Counted from the first letter of the stretch, positions 52,347 through 62,261 are shown. The stretch: 64,000 nt of DNA from Lachnospiraceae bacterium (GCA_021770785.1 JAETQH010000006.1:1-64000); one strand, 5' to 3'. Notes: generated by a model from the letters alone, not told the origin. Numbers and translations are program-made.

Positions 52347-53666
52347 TTACTGGGCTGCTGAGGCTGATATGCCTTCCGCTAAAGTATCCATAATTTCCTG
52401 TAAATCCTGATTCGTCGGATTCCCGGCCGCCATAGTATTACCAAAGTTGCTGCAAGGAGTCCAGTAAGCATTTCCCACTCTCTGAAGTTTTCCATATTCG
52501 GACTGCGCAAGGACTGCCTGTATCGCCGGGGATTGATTCACCGCATCGGAAGCTGCCGCATTAATATTGGAAGGTCCCTGCCCGCGTTCTTCAAAACGGA
52601 GGGTCTGGTTCTCCTCGTTGGTCAGCCAATCCGCCAGTTTTGCCGCCCATTCCGGATACTTGGAATAAGCGTTGACACCTAACATCTTATAGCCTTTGAA
52701 AGAAGCCATCTGGACCTGCTGACCTGCCACCGTGTAGGTAGGAAGCTTAACTGCCCTGTAATTATCTCCCCAGACCTCTCTGACAGATACATCGTTCCAT
52801 ACACCACTGATGCCTGCCGCCACAGTACCGGCTTTTATTTGTTCAATAAAACTCGCATCCGCCTGTGCCACAAATGCCGGGTTAGTGGTAATATTAAGGA
52901 TCGCCTGTGCCACATCCACACCTTTGATATCGCCCTCTGTAGAATTCCAGTTACAATAATTTGTCACACCGTCATCATTAATCCCAAACTCTAGCCCTGT
53001 ATTTCCAAAGAAGGAATAGAGATACCAGCCGGAATTCAGCTCCATAGAAAGGGTTTTCCCTGCCGCCCCTAATGCCGCTAACATGCCGTCCATGGTCTGA
53101 ACATCTTCCTCTGTAAGAACAGACTTATCGTAGTATAAAAAGTACCCGTTGTCCGCCGTCATCGGATACGCATACAAGGTATCATTAATGGTCGCCGCAG
53201 TTACGGCATCCTCTAAATTAGCGCTTTTTACCTCATCTGCATTTGGCACAGGATAAAGTGCCCCTGCCGCTACCATGGCAGAAAGCTGGTCATCCGCAAA
53301 AGGAAAGATATCTGCTCCGTTATGGATATCCCCCAGCAAATTGTCCTTGGTACTGGCGTCTGACCCCTCCGCCAGGGTAATCTCAAACTCCGCTTGTCCT
53401 GCATATTTTTGTTTAAAACCATCTATCATCTTATTCAGAGTATCAAAGTTATCCGGCTCGGACCATATCGTCAGTTGTACTACTCCACTGTCCGTATTCC
53501 CCTGATTTCCCATGGCCGCCATTTCTGTAGAAGGCTCACTTCCCGGCACTACCGCTTCCATCCCGTCATCCTCACTCCCGACTGCCGCCTGCTGATTGCC
53601 GCAGCCGATAAAAGCAGAACAAAATACTGTTGTAAGCAGCAATCCTGCCATGATTCTCTTCTTCAT
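52347..53666 (-). CDS. ABC-type extracellular sugar-binding lipoprotein
   Basis: The 439-residue protein has a lipoprotein signal peptide with lipobox AFIGC (C22) and an acidic/Asn linker. A family 1 solute-binding fold follows ([27 protein letters not shown], then [58 protein letters not shown]). Such proteins usually bind maltodextrins or other oligosaccharides. There is no permease or ATPase in this operon; the partner is a chemoreceptor, so sensing rather than uptake may be its role. Confidence 0.92.
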   Translation of the reverse strand: MKKRIMAGLLLTTVFCSAFIGCGNQQAAVGSEDDGMEAVVPGSEPSTEMAAMGNQGNTDSGVVQLTIWSEPDNFDTLNKMIDGFKQKYAGQAEFEITLAEGSDASTKDNLLGDIHNGADIFPFADDQLSAMVAAGALYPVPNADEVKSANLEDAVTAATINDTLYAYPMTADNGYFLYYDKSVLTEEDVQTMDGMLAALGAAGKTLSMELNSGWYLYSFFGNTGLEFGINDDGVTNYCNWNSTEGDIKGVDVAQAILNITTNPAFVAQADASFIEQIKAGTVAAGISGVWNDVSVREVWGDNYRAVKLPTYTVAGQQVQMASFKGYKMLGVNAYSKYPEWAAKLADWLTNEENQTLRFEERGQGPSNINAAASDAVNQSPAIQAVLAQSEYGKLQRVGNAYWTPCSNFGNTMAAGNPTNQDLQEIMDTLAEGISASAAQ

Positions 53667-53708
53667 TCCGAATCCTCCTTTGTCACTTGACTATGTCATT
53701 TTACCTAT

Positions 53709-53737
53709 ATTTTACATTAATTTTACATTAATCGCAA
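53709..53737 (-). promoter_or_regulatory. Promoter of the SBP-chemoreceptor operon
   Basis: TTGCGA (53732-53737) and TAAAAT (53709-53714) are 17 bases apart on the minus strand. No SigD-type TAAA-N15-CCGATA pattern is seen. Confidence 0.6.
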
Positions 53738-53790
53738 TATTTATACGAAAAATACCTAAAAAACGTATAAAAACACATCAAATATGCCAT

Positions 53791-53943
53791 TTAATTGTGT
53801 TTCCGCTCCTTCGGACAATTTGCACATGCACCACCGGAGCAGCCCACACAGCCACCCTTCTTTTTCTTTTTTATCAAATAGATAACGGTTCCCAAAAACC
53901 ACACCGCAAGAAAGGTTAATACCGCAATATCCACAATTCCCAT
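53791..53943 (-). CDS. FeoB-associated Cys-rich membrane protein
   Basis: A 50-residue product (MGIVDIAVLTFLAVWFLG) with one membrane helix followed by KKKKKGGCVGCSGGACANC. Such single-helix proteins with a CxxC-type cluster follow feoB in many Firmicutes and probably help iron handling. GGGAGGG precedes ATG. It is too short for standard gene lists but is clear from the pattern and context. Confidence 0.85.
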   Translation of the reverse strand: MGIVDIAVLTFLAVWFLGTVIYLIKKKKKGGCVGCSGGACANCPKERKHN

Positions 53944-54015
53944 TTTTCCCTCCCGTAATAAAATGTACAACCTGCCGGCCTAAGACCCCTTTAGCCCCTG
54001 AAACCTATCCCTATC

Positions 54016-54127
54016 GAGCAGGGAAGAATTTTTCCCTGCTCACTGCGCGGCCCGTGCGCCACTTCAGTGGCATGTTTCCTTTGCACGGGCCTGTGCATAC
54101 AAAAGCAAGTGCCGGCTGTGCCGGCAC
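54016..54127 (-). repeat. Array of three strong hairpins between feoB and the Cys-rich gene
   Basis: GTGCCGGC-TGT-GCCGGCAC (54109-54127, 8 bp), GGCCCGTGC/GCACGGGCC (54049-54091, 9 bp) enclosing GCCACT/AGTGGC, and GAGCAGGGAA/TTCCCTGCTC (54016-54041, 10 bp) are all perfect. No T-run follows them on the minus strand. They may slow read-through or protect the upstream feoAB message. Confidence 0.8.
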
Positions 54128-54141
54128 CTGCAAAAAAAATG

Positions 54142-56151
54142 TTATGAAATAAAAATTCCTCCGATACTGTATACCAGCCATGCCGCAAGCCATGCCACCA
54201 CACACTGCAGCAACACAATCATAGCCGCTTTCACACCGCTCCCCATTTCCCGCTTCACTGCTGCGATTGCCGCCACACATGGGGTATAAAGTAATGTAAA
54301 CACCAGGAAGCTGGCGGCGGAAAGTCCGCTGAACATGGTTCCAAGCACCTGACTTAAGTCCGCCATTGCCGTTCCCGTCAGCACACTCAGGCTGCTGACC
54401 ACCGCCTCCTTGGCGGTAAATCCGGTGATAAGCGCCGTAGATACCCTCCAGTCAGAAAACCCAAGGGGCGCAAAAACCGGCGCAATCCACTGTCCCACCA
54501 GCGCCAGAAGGCTGTCAGCGCTGTCACTCACCACATTTAACCGAGTATCAAAGGTCTGTAAAAGCCAGATGATAATCGTTGCCACAAAAATAACGGTAAA
54601 GGCTCTCTGGATAAAATCCTTTGCCTTCTCCCACATCAGCTGCCCCACGCTCTTTGCAGAAGGGAAACGGTAATTCGGCAGCTCCATCACAAAGGGAATG
54701 GGATTTCCCCGGAATGCCGTCTGGTTTAACACCACCGCACACAAAATTCCCACTAAAATTCCCGTCACATAGAGCGCTATCATCACAAGTGCCTCTCTTC
54801 CCGGGAAAAAAGCTGCCGCAAATACGGAATAAATAGGTATTTTCGCAGAACAGCTCATAAATGGGGTGAGCATAATGGTCATTTTCCTGTCACGCTCGGA
54901 AGAAAGAGTTCTCGTCGCCATCACCGCCGGAACCGTACAGCCAAAGCCAACCAGCATCGGCACAAAGCTCCTGCCGGACAAGCCGATTTTCCTCAGGGGT
55001 TTATCCATCACGAAGGCTACCCGCGCCATGTAACCGGAATCCTCCAAAATAGACAAGAAGAAAAACAACACCACGATAATAGGAAGAAAGCTTAATACAC
55101 TTCCCACCCCCGCAAATACACCGTCAATCAAAAGGCTCTTTACCACCGGATTGATACCGTATGCCGTAAGCCCCCTGTCGCAGGCTGCGGTAAAAGCGTC
55201 GATTCCCATGGCTAAAATATCACTTAACGCCGCCCCTATCACATTGAAGGTAAGGAAAAATATCAAGAGCATAATCATTAGAAACATCGGAATGGCAAGA
55301 TATTTGTTGGTAAGCACATTGTCAATCTTCACGCTTCGGATATGTTCCCTGCTCTCCTGACATTTCTTCACGGTTTTTGCACAGACCTTCTCAATAAACT
55401 GATATCGCATGTCCGCTAGCGCCGCATTCCTGTCAAGCCCTCTGTCTTTCTCCATTTCCGCAATACTGTGTTCCATCATTTCCAGCTCGTTTTCGGATAA
55501 TTCCAGCCGCTCAATAATGTCCGTATCATTTTCCACAATCTTCGTCGCCGCAAACCGGGGAGACATTCCCACATTTGCCGCATGGTCCTCCACCTGATGG
55601 GAAACCGCATGGATACAGCGGTGTACCGGACCATGCTCACAGAAATCCGTCACTTTCGGATACTGCTTCTTTTTTGCCACCGTGAGGGCAGCCGTAATCA
55701 GATCTTCGATCCCCTCATCCTTTGCCGCACTGATGGGCACCACCGGAATTCCCAGCTCCTCCGACATCTTCTTAAAATCAATGGAGCCTCCGTTTCCCCG
55801 CACCTCATCCATCATATTTAACGCCAGCACCATAGGAATGTGCATCTCCAAAAGCTGCAGCGTCAGATAAAGATTTCTCTCAATATTCGTAGCGTCCACA
55901 ATATTGATAATTCCATCCGGCTTTTCATTTAAAATAAAATCTCTGGTGACAATTTCCTCATTGGTATAAGGTCTGATAGAATAAATTCCGGGCAAATCCA
56001 CCACTGAGCAGTTTTTTACGGAACGTATCTCCCCCACCTTCTGATCCACCGTCACCCCGGGAAAATTTCCCACATGCTGGTTCGCTCCGGTAAGCTGGTT
56101 AAACAGCGTCGTTTTTCCACAATTCTGGTTTCCTGCCAATGCAAATATCAT
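54142..56151 (-). CDS. feoB: Ferrous iron transporter FeoB
   Basis: FeoB imports Fe2+ across the membrane using a fused G-protein domain. The 669-residue protein has G1 GNQNCGKTTLFN, G3 DLPGIYSIRPYTNEE, a GDI-like helical domain (about 165-270) and about eight membrane helices with Gate motifs such as GFGCTVPAVMATRTL and SCSAKIPIY. It starts with an ATGA overlap with the feoA stop. It is slightly shorter than the E. coli protein but complete. Confidence 0.95.
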   Translation of the reverse strand: MIFALAGNQNCGKTTLFNQLTGANQHVGNFPGVTVDQKVGEIRSVKNCSVVDLPGIYSIRPYTNEEIVTRDFILNEKPDGIINIVDATNIERNLYLTLQLLEMHIPMVLALNMMDEVRGNGGSIDFKKMSEELGIPVVPISAAKDEGIEDLITAALTVAKKKQYPKVTDFCEHGPVHRCIHAVSHQVEDHAANVGMSPRFAATKIVENDTDIIERLELSENELEMMEHSIAEMEKDRGLDRNAALADMRYQFIEKVCAKTVKKCQESREHIRSVKIDNVLTNKYLAIPMFLMIMLLIFFLTFNVIGAALSDILAMGIDAFTAACDRGLTAYGINPVVKSLLIDGVFAGVGSVLSFLPIIVVLFFFLSILEDSGYMARVAFVMDKPLRKIGLSGRSFVPMLVGFGCTVPAVMATRTLSSERDRKMTIMLTPFMSCSAKIPIYSVFAAAFFPGREALVMIALYVTGILVGILCAVVLNQTAFRGNPIPFVMELPNYRFPSAKSVGQLMWEKAKDFIQRAFTVIFVATIIIWLLQTFDTRLNVVSDSADSLLALVGQWIAPVFAPLGFSDWRVSTALITGFTAKEAVVSSLSVLTGTAMADLSQVLGTMFSGLSAASFLVFTLLYTPCVAAIAAVKREMGSGVKAAMIVLLQCVVAWLAAWLVYSIGGIFIS

Positions 56152-56393
56152 AACGCTCCTCCCGCCTCTTTCACCCCGTCTATCTCAATTTTTTTCGCAT
56201 CCTCCACACGTATCGTCAACTCATACCCCCGCAGTCTTATCTCTATAGGGTCCCCCATCGGCGCAATCTTTTGCACTGTCACCGCCGTCCCCGGAATCAG
56301 CCCCATATCAAGCAGCCTGCACCTAAGCGCCCCTTCTCCGCCCACTGCAGTAATCATCGCCGTCTTTCCCACCGGTAAATCCTCTAATGTCAT
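56148..56393 (-). CDS. feoA: Ferrous iron transport accessory protein FeoA
   Basis: FeoA is an SH3-like cytosolic partner of FeoB. The 81-residue protein has LRCRLLDMGLIPGTAVTVQKIAPMGDPIEIRLRGYELTIR, which is diagnostic. It is translationally coupled to feoB. A promoter and a small hairpin precede it. Confidence 0.93.
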   Translation of the reverse strand: MTLEDLPVGKTAMITAVGGEGALRCRLLDMGLIPGTAVTVQKIAPMGDPIEIRLRGYELTIRVEDAKKIEIDGVKEAGGAL

Positions 56394-56473
56394 CTCTCGT
56401 CCCTCTTTTATTCATAATAGTAAAACTCGTCAATCACCCTCCCCTATCGGGAGTTACTCTCAACTAACAATTA

Positions 56474-56502
56474 ATACTAATACCTAACCCCCATAAAGTC
56501 AA
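56474..56502 (-). promoter_or_regulatory. Promoter of the feo operon, possible iron operator overlap
   Basis: TTGACT (56497-56502) and TAGTAT (56474-56479) are 17 bases apart on the minus strand. The region from TTAGGTATTAGT overlaps the -10 and loosely resembles a DtxR/Fur-type operator, but no full consensus can be established. A CTCCC-GATA-GGGAG hairpin lies in the leader (about 56440-56455). Confidence 0.5.
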
Positions 56503-56566
56503 TCCTTCCCAAACCAATTTCCCATTTTTTCTATTATTTATAAAACTCCCGAATCCGCTCCCCTGC

Positions 56567-56599
56567 AAAAAAAGCAGCAAACCTTCGTCTGCTGCTTTT
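56567..56599 (-). terminator. Intrinsic terminator after ftsZ
   Basis: On the minus strand AAGCAGCA pairs with TGCTGCTT and is followed by seven T. It starts 10 bases after the ftsZ stop. Confidence 0.88.
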
Positions 56600-56608
56600 T
56601 AAAATCTA

Positions 56609-57820
56609 CTACTTTCTCGAATTTTTCAAGAAATCCGGTATCTTAATATCCACCTGCTGCACCGAGCTCTCCGGCTGCCTGGGCTTCTGAATCCCGGAAA
56701 ACGACGGTGTCTGTGCCTGATGCGGAGTCTGCCCCATAGCCCCAAACCCGGTTGCCGCAGCGGAAACAGGTCTGCTAAATCCGCTTCCTGCTCCCACCGG
56801 CCTTGTCACAGTACCTGCATTCTGGTACTGCATCTTCGGCATAATCTTACCGGGCTGTGAAGCCTGATTGCTATTTTCAAGCCCGGTGGCGATAACCGTG
56901 ATGGTTGCCTCATCCGTCATGGACTCATCATATTTTGCACCGAAGATAATATTTGCATTGTCTCCGGCCAAATCCTGTACATAGCTTGCCGCATCATTGG
57001 CATCCATCAATGAAATATCACCGGAAATATTGATGATAACATGGGATGCTCCGTTGATGGTGGTCTCAAGCAGCGGGCTGGCAACGGCAAGCTTCACTGC
57101 CTCGATTGCCTTGTCATCTCCCTTGGCTGCACCGATACCGATATGCGCCATACCCTTGTCCTTCATGACCGTACATACATCGGCAAAATCTAAGTTAATC
57201 AAGGCTGGCAAGTTAATCAGGTCGGTAATTCCCTGTACTGCCTGCTGTAACACCTCGTCCGCTTTCTTTAAGGCATCCGGCATGGTTGTCCTTCTGTCCA
57301 CAATCTCAAGCAATTTATCGTTTGGAATCACAATCAGGGTATCTACGCTGTCCTTTAAGCGCTCAATTCCAGAAAGTGCATTTAACATACGCTGTTTTGC
57401 CTCGAATTTGAAAGGCTTTGTCACAACGCCTACGGTAAGGGTTCCCTGCTCCTTGGCAATCTTTGCAACAACCGGGGCCGCTCCTGTTCCTGTACCGCCG
57501 CCCATACCGCAGGTGACAAATACCATATCGGCTCCCTTTACCGCTGCGGAAAGCTCCTCCATGCTCTCTTCTGCCGCCTTCTCACCAATCTCCGGCTGTG
57601 CCCCTGCCCCAAGTCCCTTGGTTAATTTCTCACCAATCTGTATCAGTGTCGGTGCCTTACAAAGGGCTAATGCCTGCTTATCGGTATTAATTCCGATAAA
57701 TTCAACGCCTCCGATATTCTCATCAATCATTCTATTTACAGCATTATTACCAGCTCCTCCTACACCGATGACGATTATTTTTGCACTGGTATCTGCTTCT
57801 GTTGTCATAATTTCCAGCAA
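56609..57820 (-). CDS. ftsZ: Cell division GTPase FtsZ
   Basis: FtsZ polymerises into the division ring. The 403-residue protein has the tubulin-like G-box ([29 protein letters not shown]), [11 protein letters not shown] and the C-terminal peptide [13 protein letters not shown] that binds FtsA/ZipA-type partners. The start appears to be TTG (57820), with AGGAGG 7 bases upstream; an in-frame ATG four codons later would be too far away. It has its own promoter and terminator. Confidence 0.97.
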   Translation of the reverse strand: MLEIMTTEADTSAKIIVIGVGGAGNNAVNRMIDENIGGVEFIGINTDKQALALCKAPTLIQIGEKLTKGLGAGAQPEIGEKAAEESMEELSAAVKGADMVFVTCGMGGGTGTGAAPVVAKIAKEQGTLTVGVVTKPFKFEAKQRMLNALSGIERLKDSVDTLIVIPNDKLLEIVDRRTTMPDALKKADEVLQQAVQGITDLINLPALINLDFADVCTVMKDKGMAHIGIGAAKGDDKAIEAVKLAVASPLLETTINGASHVIINISGDISLMDANDAASYVQDLAGDNANIIFGAKYDESMTDEATITVIATGLENSNQASQPGKIMPKMQYQNAGTVTRPVGAGSGFSRPVSAAATGFGAMGQTPHQAQTPSFSGIQKPRQPESSVQQVDIKIPDFLKNSRK

Positions 57821-57970
57821 GGTAGTTCCTCCTTCATTCTCTCCCTAAATTTCTTCCCGTTCCGCACCGGTCTGCGGCTCATACCTATGTATCATCTATA
57901 ACTGAAACGAGCATTCTCCTATAATTGTACCTTTTGATACCCATTTTCCCCATTACAAACCATATACTCT

Positions 57971-57999
57971 ATAATATAATTTTTCTTTCAATTAATCAA
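57971..57999 (-). promoter_or_regulatory. Promoter of ftsZ
   Basis: TTGATT (57994-57999) and TATTAT (57971-57976) are 17 bases apart on the minus strand, about 150 bases before ftsZ. Confidence 0.6.
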
Positions 58000-58018
58000 C
58001 TAATTTTTTCATTTTTTT

Positions 58019-58771
58019 TTATAAATCTGACCTGTCAAAAACAATATCTGTTGTATCCGGTGTCCAGGTATCTAAATGTAGTGTCCCTGACAGCCCGGAA
58101 AGCTGCGGTAAAATGGCGGATAGCCGGGCGATTTTCTGGGTAAGATAATCATCAGAACCCACCACAACCTCAATGCTCCCATAGATCAGCACCGGATTTT
58201 CCGCACTGTCATAATGAATATTTTCCGGTGAAAGGTCATATTTTTTCAATATCTGGGTCAAAGACAGCAGGCGGTTTAAAATCGCTTCGTTTTCTAACGG
58301 AAGCTTCTCATACAGCACCACCGTATCACAGGAAATCCCCGTAATCTTCGGTACCCCCTCGATAACGTCCGAAGAAGTTTCCACCACAAACCCGTCTTTA
58401 TCAAAATAGGCATATTGCCCTAAAGTGTCGATATAAAAGCTGCCTAAAATTCCTTTTTCGTAGACAGAAATCCGCACCGTATGAGGATCATCTAAGGAAA
58501 TCTCCATGGTGTCCACAAAGGGCACATCCCCCACGTCCAAAAAACGGTATTTCAAATCCACATACAGGGAATTCCAGGAATACTCATCATTTAGTACCAT
58601 ATTCTGTATCTGTTCCGGAGAATAAAGCTCATTCCCCTCCACCACCACATGTTCTACCGTGAACACATTGATGACTATAAATGTTCCGATGGCAATGAGC
58701 AGCAACAACACCAGAAATACCAGCAAACCGATTTTTCTGCGTTTTTTTCTTCGTCTCTGTTCTCTAATCAT
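58019..58771 (-). CDS. ftsQ: Cell division protein FtsQ/DivIB
   Basis: The 250-residue protein has a basic N-terminus, one membrane helix (about 13-33) and a POTRA domain (VFTVEHVVVEGNELYSPEQIQNMV) followed by the beta domain, as in DivIB. It links FtsW/FtsI and the divisome. Start ATG 58771 is probable; an upstream TTG at 58777 overlaps the ftsW stop and is also possible. Confidence 0.9.
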   Translation of the reverse strand: MIREQRRRKKRRKIGLLVFLVLLLLIAIGTFIVINVFTVEHVVVEGNELYSPEQIQNMVLNDEYSWNSLYVDLKYRFLDVGDVPFVDTMEISLDDPHTVRISVYEKGILGSFYIDTLGQYAYFDKDGFVVETSSDVIEGVPKITGISCDTVVLYEKLPLENEAILNRLLSLTQILKKYDLSPENIHYDSAENPVLIYGSIEVVVGSDDYLTQKIARLSAILPQLSGLSGTLHLDTWTPDTTDIVFDRSDL

Positions 58772-58773
58772 AA

Positions 58774-59892
58774 TCAAGTAACCTCTAATTTAATTCCCCG
58801 GGACACGGAAAGCGCCAATCCCATCTCCGCAAGCAGAATGGAAATGGAAGTTCCTCCGTAACTGATAAACGGAAGGGAAACTCCAGTATTTGGTATGGTA
58901 TTCGTCACAACCGCAATATTTAACAACACCTGAATAGCAATATGTGCCAGAATGCCTACCACAATCAACGCTCCGTATAAATCTGCCGCATTGTTGGCAA
59001 TCACCACAAGCCGCCAGATAATCAGCAGATACAAAAGGATGAGACAGACTGCCCCAAACAGTCCCAATTCCTCACAGATAACCGAAAAAATCATATCGTT
59101 CTGCGCCTCAGGAATAAATCCCAGCTTCTGCATACTTTCTCCTAAGCCTTTTCCGAACAAACCGCCGGAGCCAATGGCATACAGTCCCTGCAGGGTCTGA
59201 TACCCCTTTTCATGCTCCTCCGGGTTGAGCCAGACATCAATACGCTCCATACGGTAAGGCGCCAGTGCAATAAAAATTACCCCCACCGCCGCTACCGCTG
59301 CTGCCATCAGCACGAAGTGGGAATACTTCGGGCTTGCCACAAAAAGCATACAAACTGCAATTCCCAGGATAATAATTGCTGTACTTAAGTTATTATATGC
59401 AACCACACCCACCACGGGCATCACAATCACCATAATTTTTACCAGACTTTTAAACTCCCCTACCCGTTTCGGCGTCTTATAAATAACGGTAGCCAGAAAC
59501 AGAATCACGCCGATTTTCGCCAGCTCGGAAGGTTGAAACCGAAGCGGCCCGATTTCAAGCCATCTTGCCTGTCCCTTCGCCTCCGATCCCACAAAGATAA
59601 CTGCAGTACAAAGTCCCAAAGCCCCAAGATAGGCAAGGGTGGAAAACCGTATCCATACCTGATACGGGATTCTGGACACTACAATCATCGCCGCTAAGCC
59701 CAATGCACTGGCAGACATCTGCCTCCGTACATAATATGCCGCATCATCAAACCGGGTGGAGCCATAATAAGAGCTGGTGCTGTACAGCATAATCAATCCA
59801 AAACAAAGCAGGAAAATAATCAAAAACAGCAGGCTGTAGTCAAAATATCGTATGGTCTTTTCCTTTTTCTCTTTTTCCGGTCTCTTTGCCAC
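58774..59892 (-). CDS. ftsW: SEDS-family peptidoglycan polymerase FtsW
   Basis: FtsW polymerises septal glycan strands from lipid II with its partner PBP. The 372-residue protein has about ten membrane helices and motifs RWLEIGPLRFQPSELAKIG, EEHEKGYQTLQGLYAIGSGGLFGKGLG and NTIPNTGVSLPFISYGGTS. It starts at GTG behind GAGGTT. A RodA assignment is less likely given the gene order. Confidence 0.92.
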   Translation of the reverse strand: MAKRPEKEKKEKTIRYFDYSLLFLIIFLLCFGLIMLYSTSSYYGSTRFDDAAYYVRRQMSASALGLAAMIVVSRIPYQVWIRFSTLAYLGALGLCTAVIFVGSEAKGQARWLEIGPLRFQPSELAKIGVILFLATVIYKTPKRVGEFKSLVKIMVIVMPVVGVVAYNNLSTAIIILGIAVCMLFVASPKYSHFVLMAAAVAAVGVIFIALAPYRMERIDVWLNPEEHEKGYQTLQGLYAIGSGGLFGKGLGESMQKLGFIPEAQNDMIFSVICEELGLFGAVCLILLYLLIIWRLVVIANNAADLYGALIVVGILAHIAIQVLLNIAVVTNTIPNTGVSLPFISYGGTSISILLAEMGLALSVSRGIKLEVT

Positions 59893-59924
59893 GTTACAAC
59901 CTCATTTCCAAGACATTAAAATTA

Positions 59925-61292
59925 TTACAGATTTCTGACATACTCTTTAAAAATACGTCCCCGTTCCTCATAATTTTTGAACATGCCCCAGCTTGCACAT
60001 GCCGGGGACAAAAGCACTGCCTCCCCGCTCTTCGCATTTTCGTGACAGACGTCGATTGCCTCTTCTAAGCTGTCACAGAGCACCACCTCTGAAAAACCGT
60101 GGGCTTTTGCACATTCCGCAATCTTCTCCCTCGTCTGTCCAATCAGCACCAGCTTTTTCACCTTGCCGTCAAAGCTCTCAATCCACTCGTCATACTCCGA
60201 CTGCTTATCATAACCTCCGCCAATCAGATAGGTCGGCCGGTTCATCGCCTGAATGCCCTTGATTGCCGCATCCGGGTTTGTTCCCTTAGAATCATTGTAA
60301 TAACGGACGCCGTTTATCTCCGTCACATACTCAATCCGGTGCTCCACCGCCTGGAAAACCTTTAATGTCTCCCTGATTTTTTCCATGGGGACTCCCATAC
60401 TAAGAGCAATTCCTGTCGCCGCCATGACATTCTCATAGTTGTGGATTCCCAAAATATTCAGCTCATTTACGTCAATGACTTTTTCCGCCCTGCCGCTTAC
60501 GGCATAATAAATACTTTCCCCTTCTAAATATAGCCCTGTGTCTAACCTTCCGGCGCTGCTGAAAAACAACACCTTACAGCCTGCCTCCTCCCCAAAGGCA
60601 CGCAAAACAGTATCTTCATAGTTTAAGACGCATACCTCTTCCGGACTCTGGTTCTTTGTAATGCTCTCTTTTGTCCGAATATAGCATTCCATGGTATGAT
60701 GGCGGTTCAGATGGTCCGGTGTAATATTTAAAATCGCCGAAACTCTGGGATGGAACTCATGAATCGTCTCTAACTGGAAGCTGCTGATTTCCGCCACTGT
60801 CACTGTCTCTTCCGTGGTGTCTGCGGCAACGGAGGTATAGGGAATACCGATATTTCCCACCACCCTCACATCTTTAAAATAATTTGACATAATCTCCCCG
60901 GTCAGCGCCGTCGTAGTAGTTTTTCCGTTGGTTCCCGTAATGGCGGCAACCGGACCTTTGGCAAAATAGTATGCCAGCTCAATCTCGCCCCAGATGGGAA
61001 TGTCTTTCTCCCCTATCTGTTCCACCATAGGACTATCCGTAGGCACGCCGGGACTGAGCACTGCCAAATCCACCTGCTCTAAATCTCCGTCCTTTAATGT
61101 TCCAAGAATAATCTCCACATCGGAAAATACCGGAGCTTTCTTCTTAAGCGCCTCCACATCCAGCTCTTTGTTTCCATCAAACAGAAGAATCTCATTTCCC
61201 TTTTTCTTTAGAAGTTCCGCTGCTGCCACACCGCTGATTCCGGAGCCCACAACCAGAACCTTTTTTCCGGTTAAATCCAACTTCTTATCCAA
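59925..61292 (-). CDS. murD: UDP-N-acetylmuramoylalanine-D-glutamate ligase MurD
   Basis: MurD adds D-Glu to the peptidoglycan precursor. The protein has VLVVGSGISGVAAAELL (N-terminal), the ATP site TGTNGKTTTTALTGEIM, LNITPDHLNRH and RYYNDSKGTNPDAA. The start is placed at TTG 61292 (DKKLDLTGKK follows, 455 residues), because AAAGGTG lies 7 bases upstream; GTG 61301 would overlap that site. It follows mraY closely. Confidence 0.95.
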   Translation of the reverse strand: MDKKLDLTGKKVLVVGSGISGVAAAELLKKKGNEILLFDGNKELDVEALKKKAPVFSDVEIILGTLKDGDLEQVDLAVLSPGVPTDSPMVEQIGEKDIPIWGEIELAYYFAKGPVAAITGTNGKTTTTALTGEIMSNYFKDVRVVGNIGIPYTSVAADTTEETVTVAEISSFQLETIHEFHPRVSAILNITPDHLNRHHTMECYIRTKESITKNQSPEEVCVLNYEDTVLRAFGEEAGCKVLFFSSAGRLDTGLYLEGESIYYAVSGRAEKVIDVNELNILGIHNYENVMAATGIALSMGVPMEKIRETLKVFQAVEHRIEYVTEINGVRYYNDSKGTNPDAAIKGIQAMNRPTYLIGGGYDKQSEYDEWIESFDGKVKKLVLIGQTREKIAECAKAHGFSEVVLCDSLEEAIDVCHENAKSGEAVLLSPACASWGMFKNYEERGRIFKEYVRNL

Positions 61293-61307
61293 ATTTATCA
61301 CACCTTT

Positions 61308-62261
61308 CTAAATTGCAAGCAATGCAATCATACATAAAATTGCTGTGGTAATGGAAAATACAGCCACTACCCTCGTCTCGGACCAGCCGCCCAGTTCAAA
61401 ATGGTGATGAATAGGCGCCATACGGAAAATACGTTTTCCCCCGGTCTTTTTAAAATAAGTCACCTGAATGATAACGGAAAGCACCTCTACGAGATAAATC
61501 AGTCCCACAATCAGAATGAATAAAGGCATCTGCATCATATAGGCAGTGGAAACCACAAAGCCTCCCAGTGCCAAAGAACCTGTGTCCCCCATAAATACAC
61601 TTGCGGGATACACATTAAACAGCAAAAAGCCCAGCAATGCCCCCACCACGGCGCAGGTAATGGGCGCAATCCCGGCATTGCTGCCCACCGCCACCACAGA
61701 GAAGAAGGTCGCCACCATAATCGTCACGCTTGATGCCAGGCCGTCTAATCCATCGGTAAAGTTTGTGCCGTTGACGGTTCCCACCACCGCAATAAACAGC
61801 ACAGGGATTGCCAGCCAGCCAATATCTAAGTATTTTCCCCCGGAAAACGGAATCAGCATGGTGAGGGACACATCGGAATAGCATACCATGTACACGGCAA
61901 ACACCGCCGTCACTATAATCTGTAAAATCATCTTCTGCCACGGCAGTAACCCGTCAGAACGCCGCAACACCACCTTTAAATAGTCATCTAAAAAGCCGAT
62001 GACCCCAAAGCCCACGGTCATAAAGAGAATGGGAACAATCTTCGGGTAATCCCTTACATAAAAGACAGACGTAATCACGATTGCCGCCAATATCATAATA
62101 CCGCCCATGGTGGGGGTACCGTTTTTCTTCAAATGAGACTCTAACTCTTTCCGCTCTGTCTGTCCCACCTTCAGCCTCCGAAGGAAGGGTATCACGATAG
62201 GACCTAACACAGCGCTGATTGCAAATGCAATAATTACCGGAACTACAATTTCATATGCCAT
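61308..62261 (-). CDS. mraY: Phospho-N-acetylmuramoyl-pentapeptide transferase MraY
   Basis: MraY makes lipid I from UDP-MurNAc-pentapeptide and undecaprenyl phosphate. The 317-residue protein (ATG 62261, MAYEIVVPV, behind GAGGTG) has about ten membrane helices with KKNGTPTMGGIM, NGTNFTDGLDGLAS and FMGDTGSLALGG. The five-codon longer frame begins inside the ribosome site. Confidence 0.96.
   Translation of the reverse strand: MAYEIVVPVIIAFAISAVLGPIVIPFLRRLKVGQTERKELESHLKKNGTPTMGGIMILAAIVITSVFYVRDYPKIVPILFMTVGFGVIGFLDDYLKVVLRRSDGLLPWQKMILQIIVTAVFAVYMVCYSDVSLTMLIPFSGGKYLDIGWLAIPVLFIAVVGTVNGTNFTDGLDGLASSVTIMVATFFSVVAVGSNAGIAPITCAVVGALLGFLLFNVYPASVFMGDTGSLALGGFVVSTAYMMQMPLFILIVGLIYLVEVLSVIIQVTYFKKTGGKRIFRMAPIHHHFELGGWSETRVVAVFSITTAILCMIALLAI

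Noticed and set aside
54142-56151. FeoC gene next to feoB
   Set aside because: No winged-helix FeoC frame is found; the small downstream gene is a Cys-rich single-helix protein of a different type.
56997-57848. Plus-strand open frame (283 codons) opposite ftsZ
   Set aside because: It is the antisense of a strongly conserved ftsZ gene; the composition and lack of a start site indicate a shadow.
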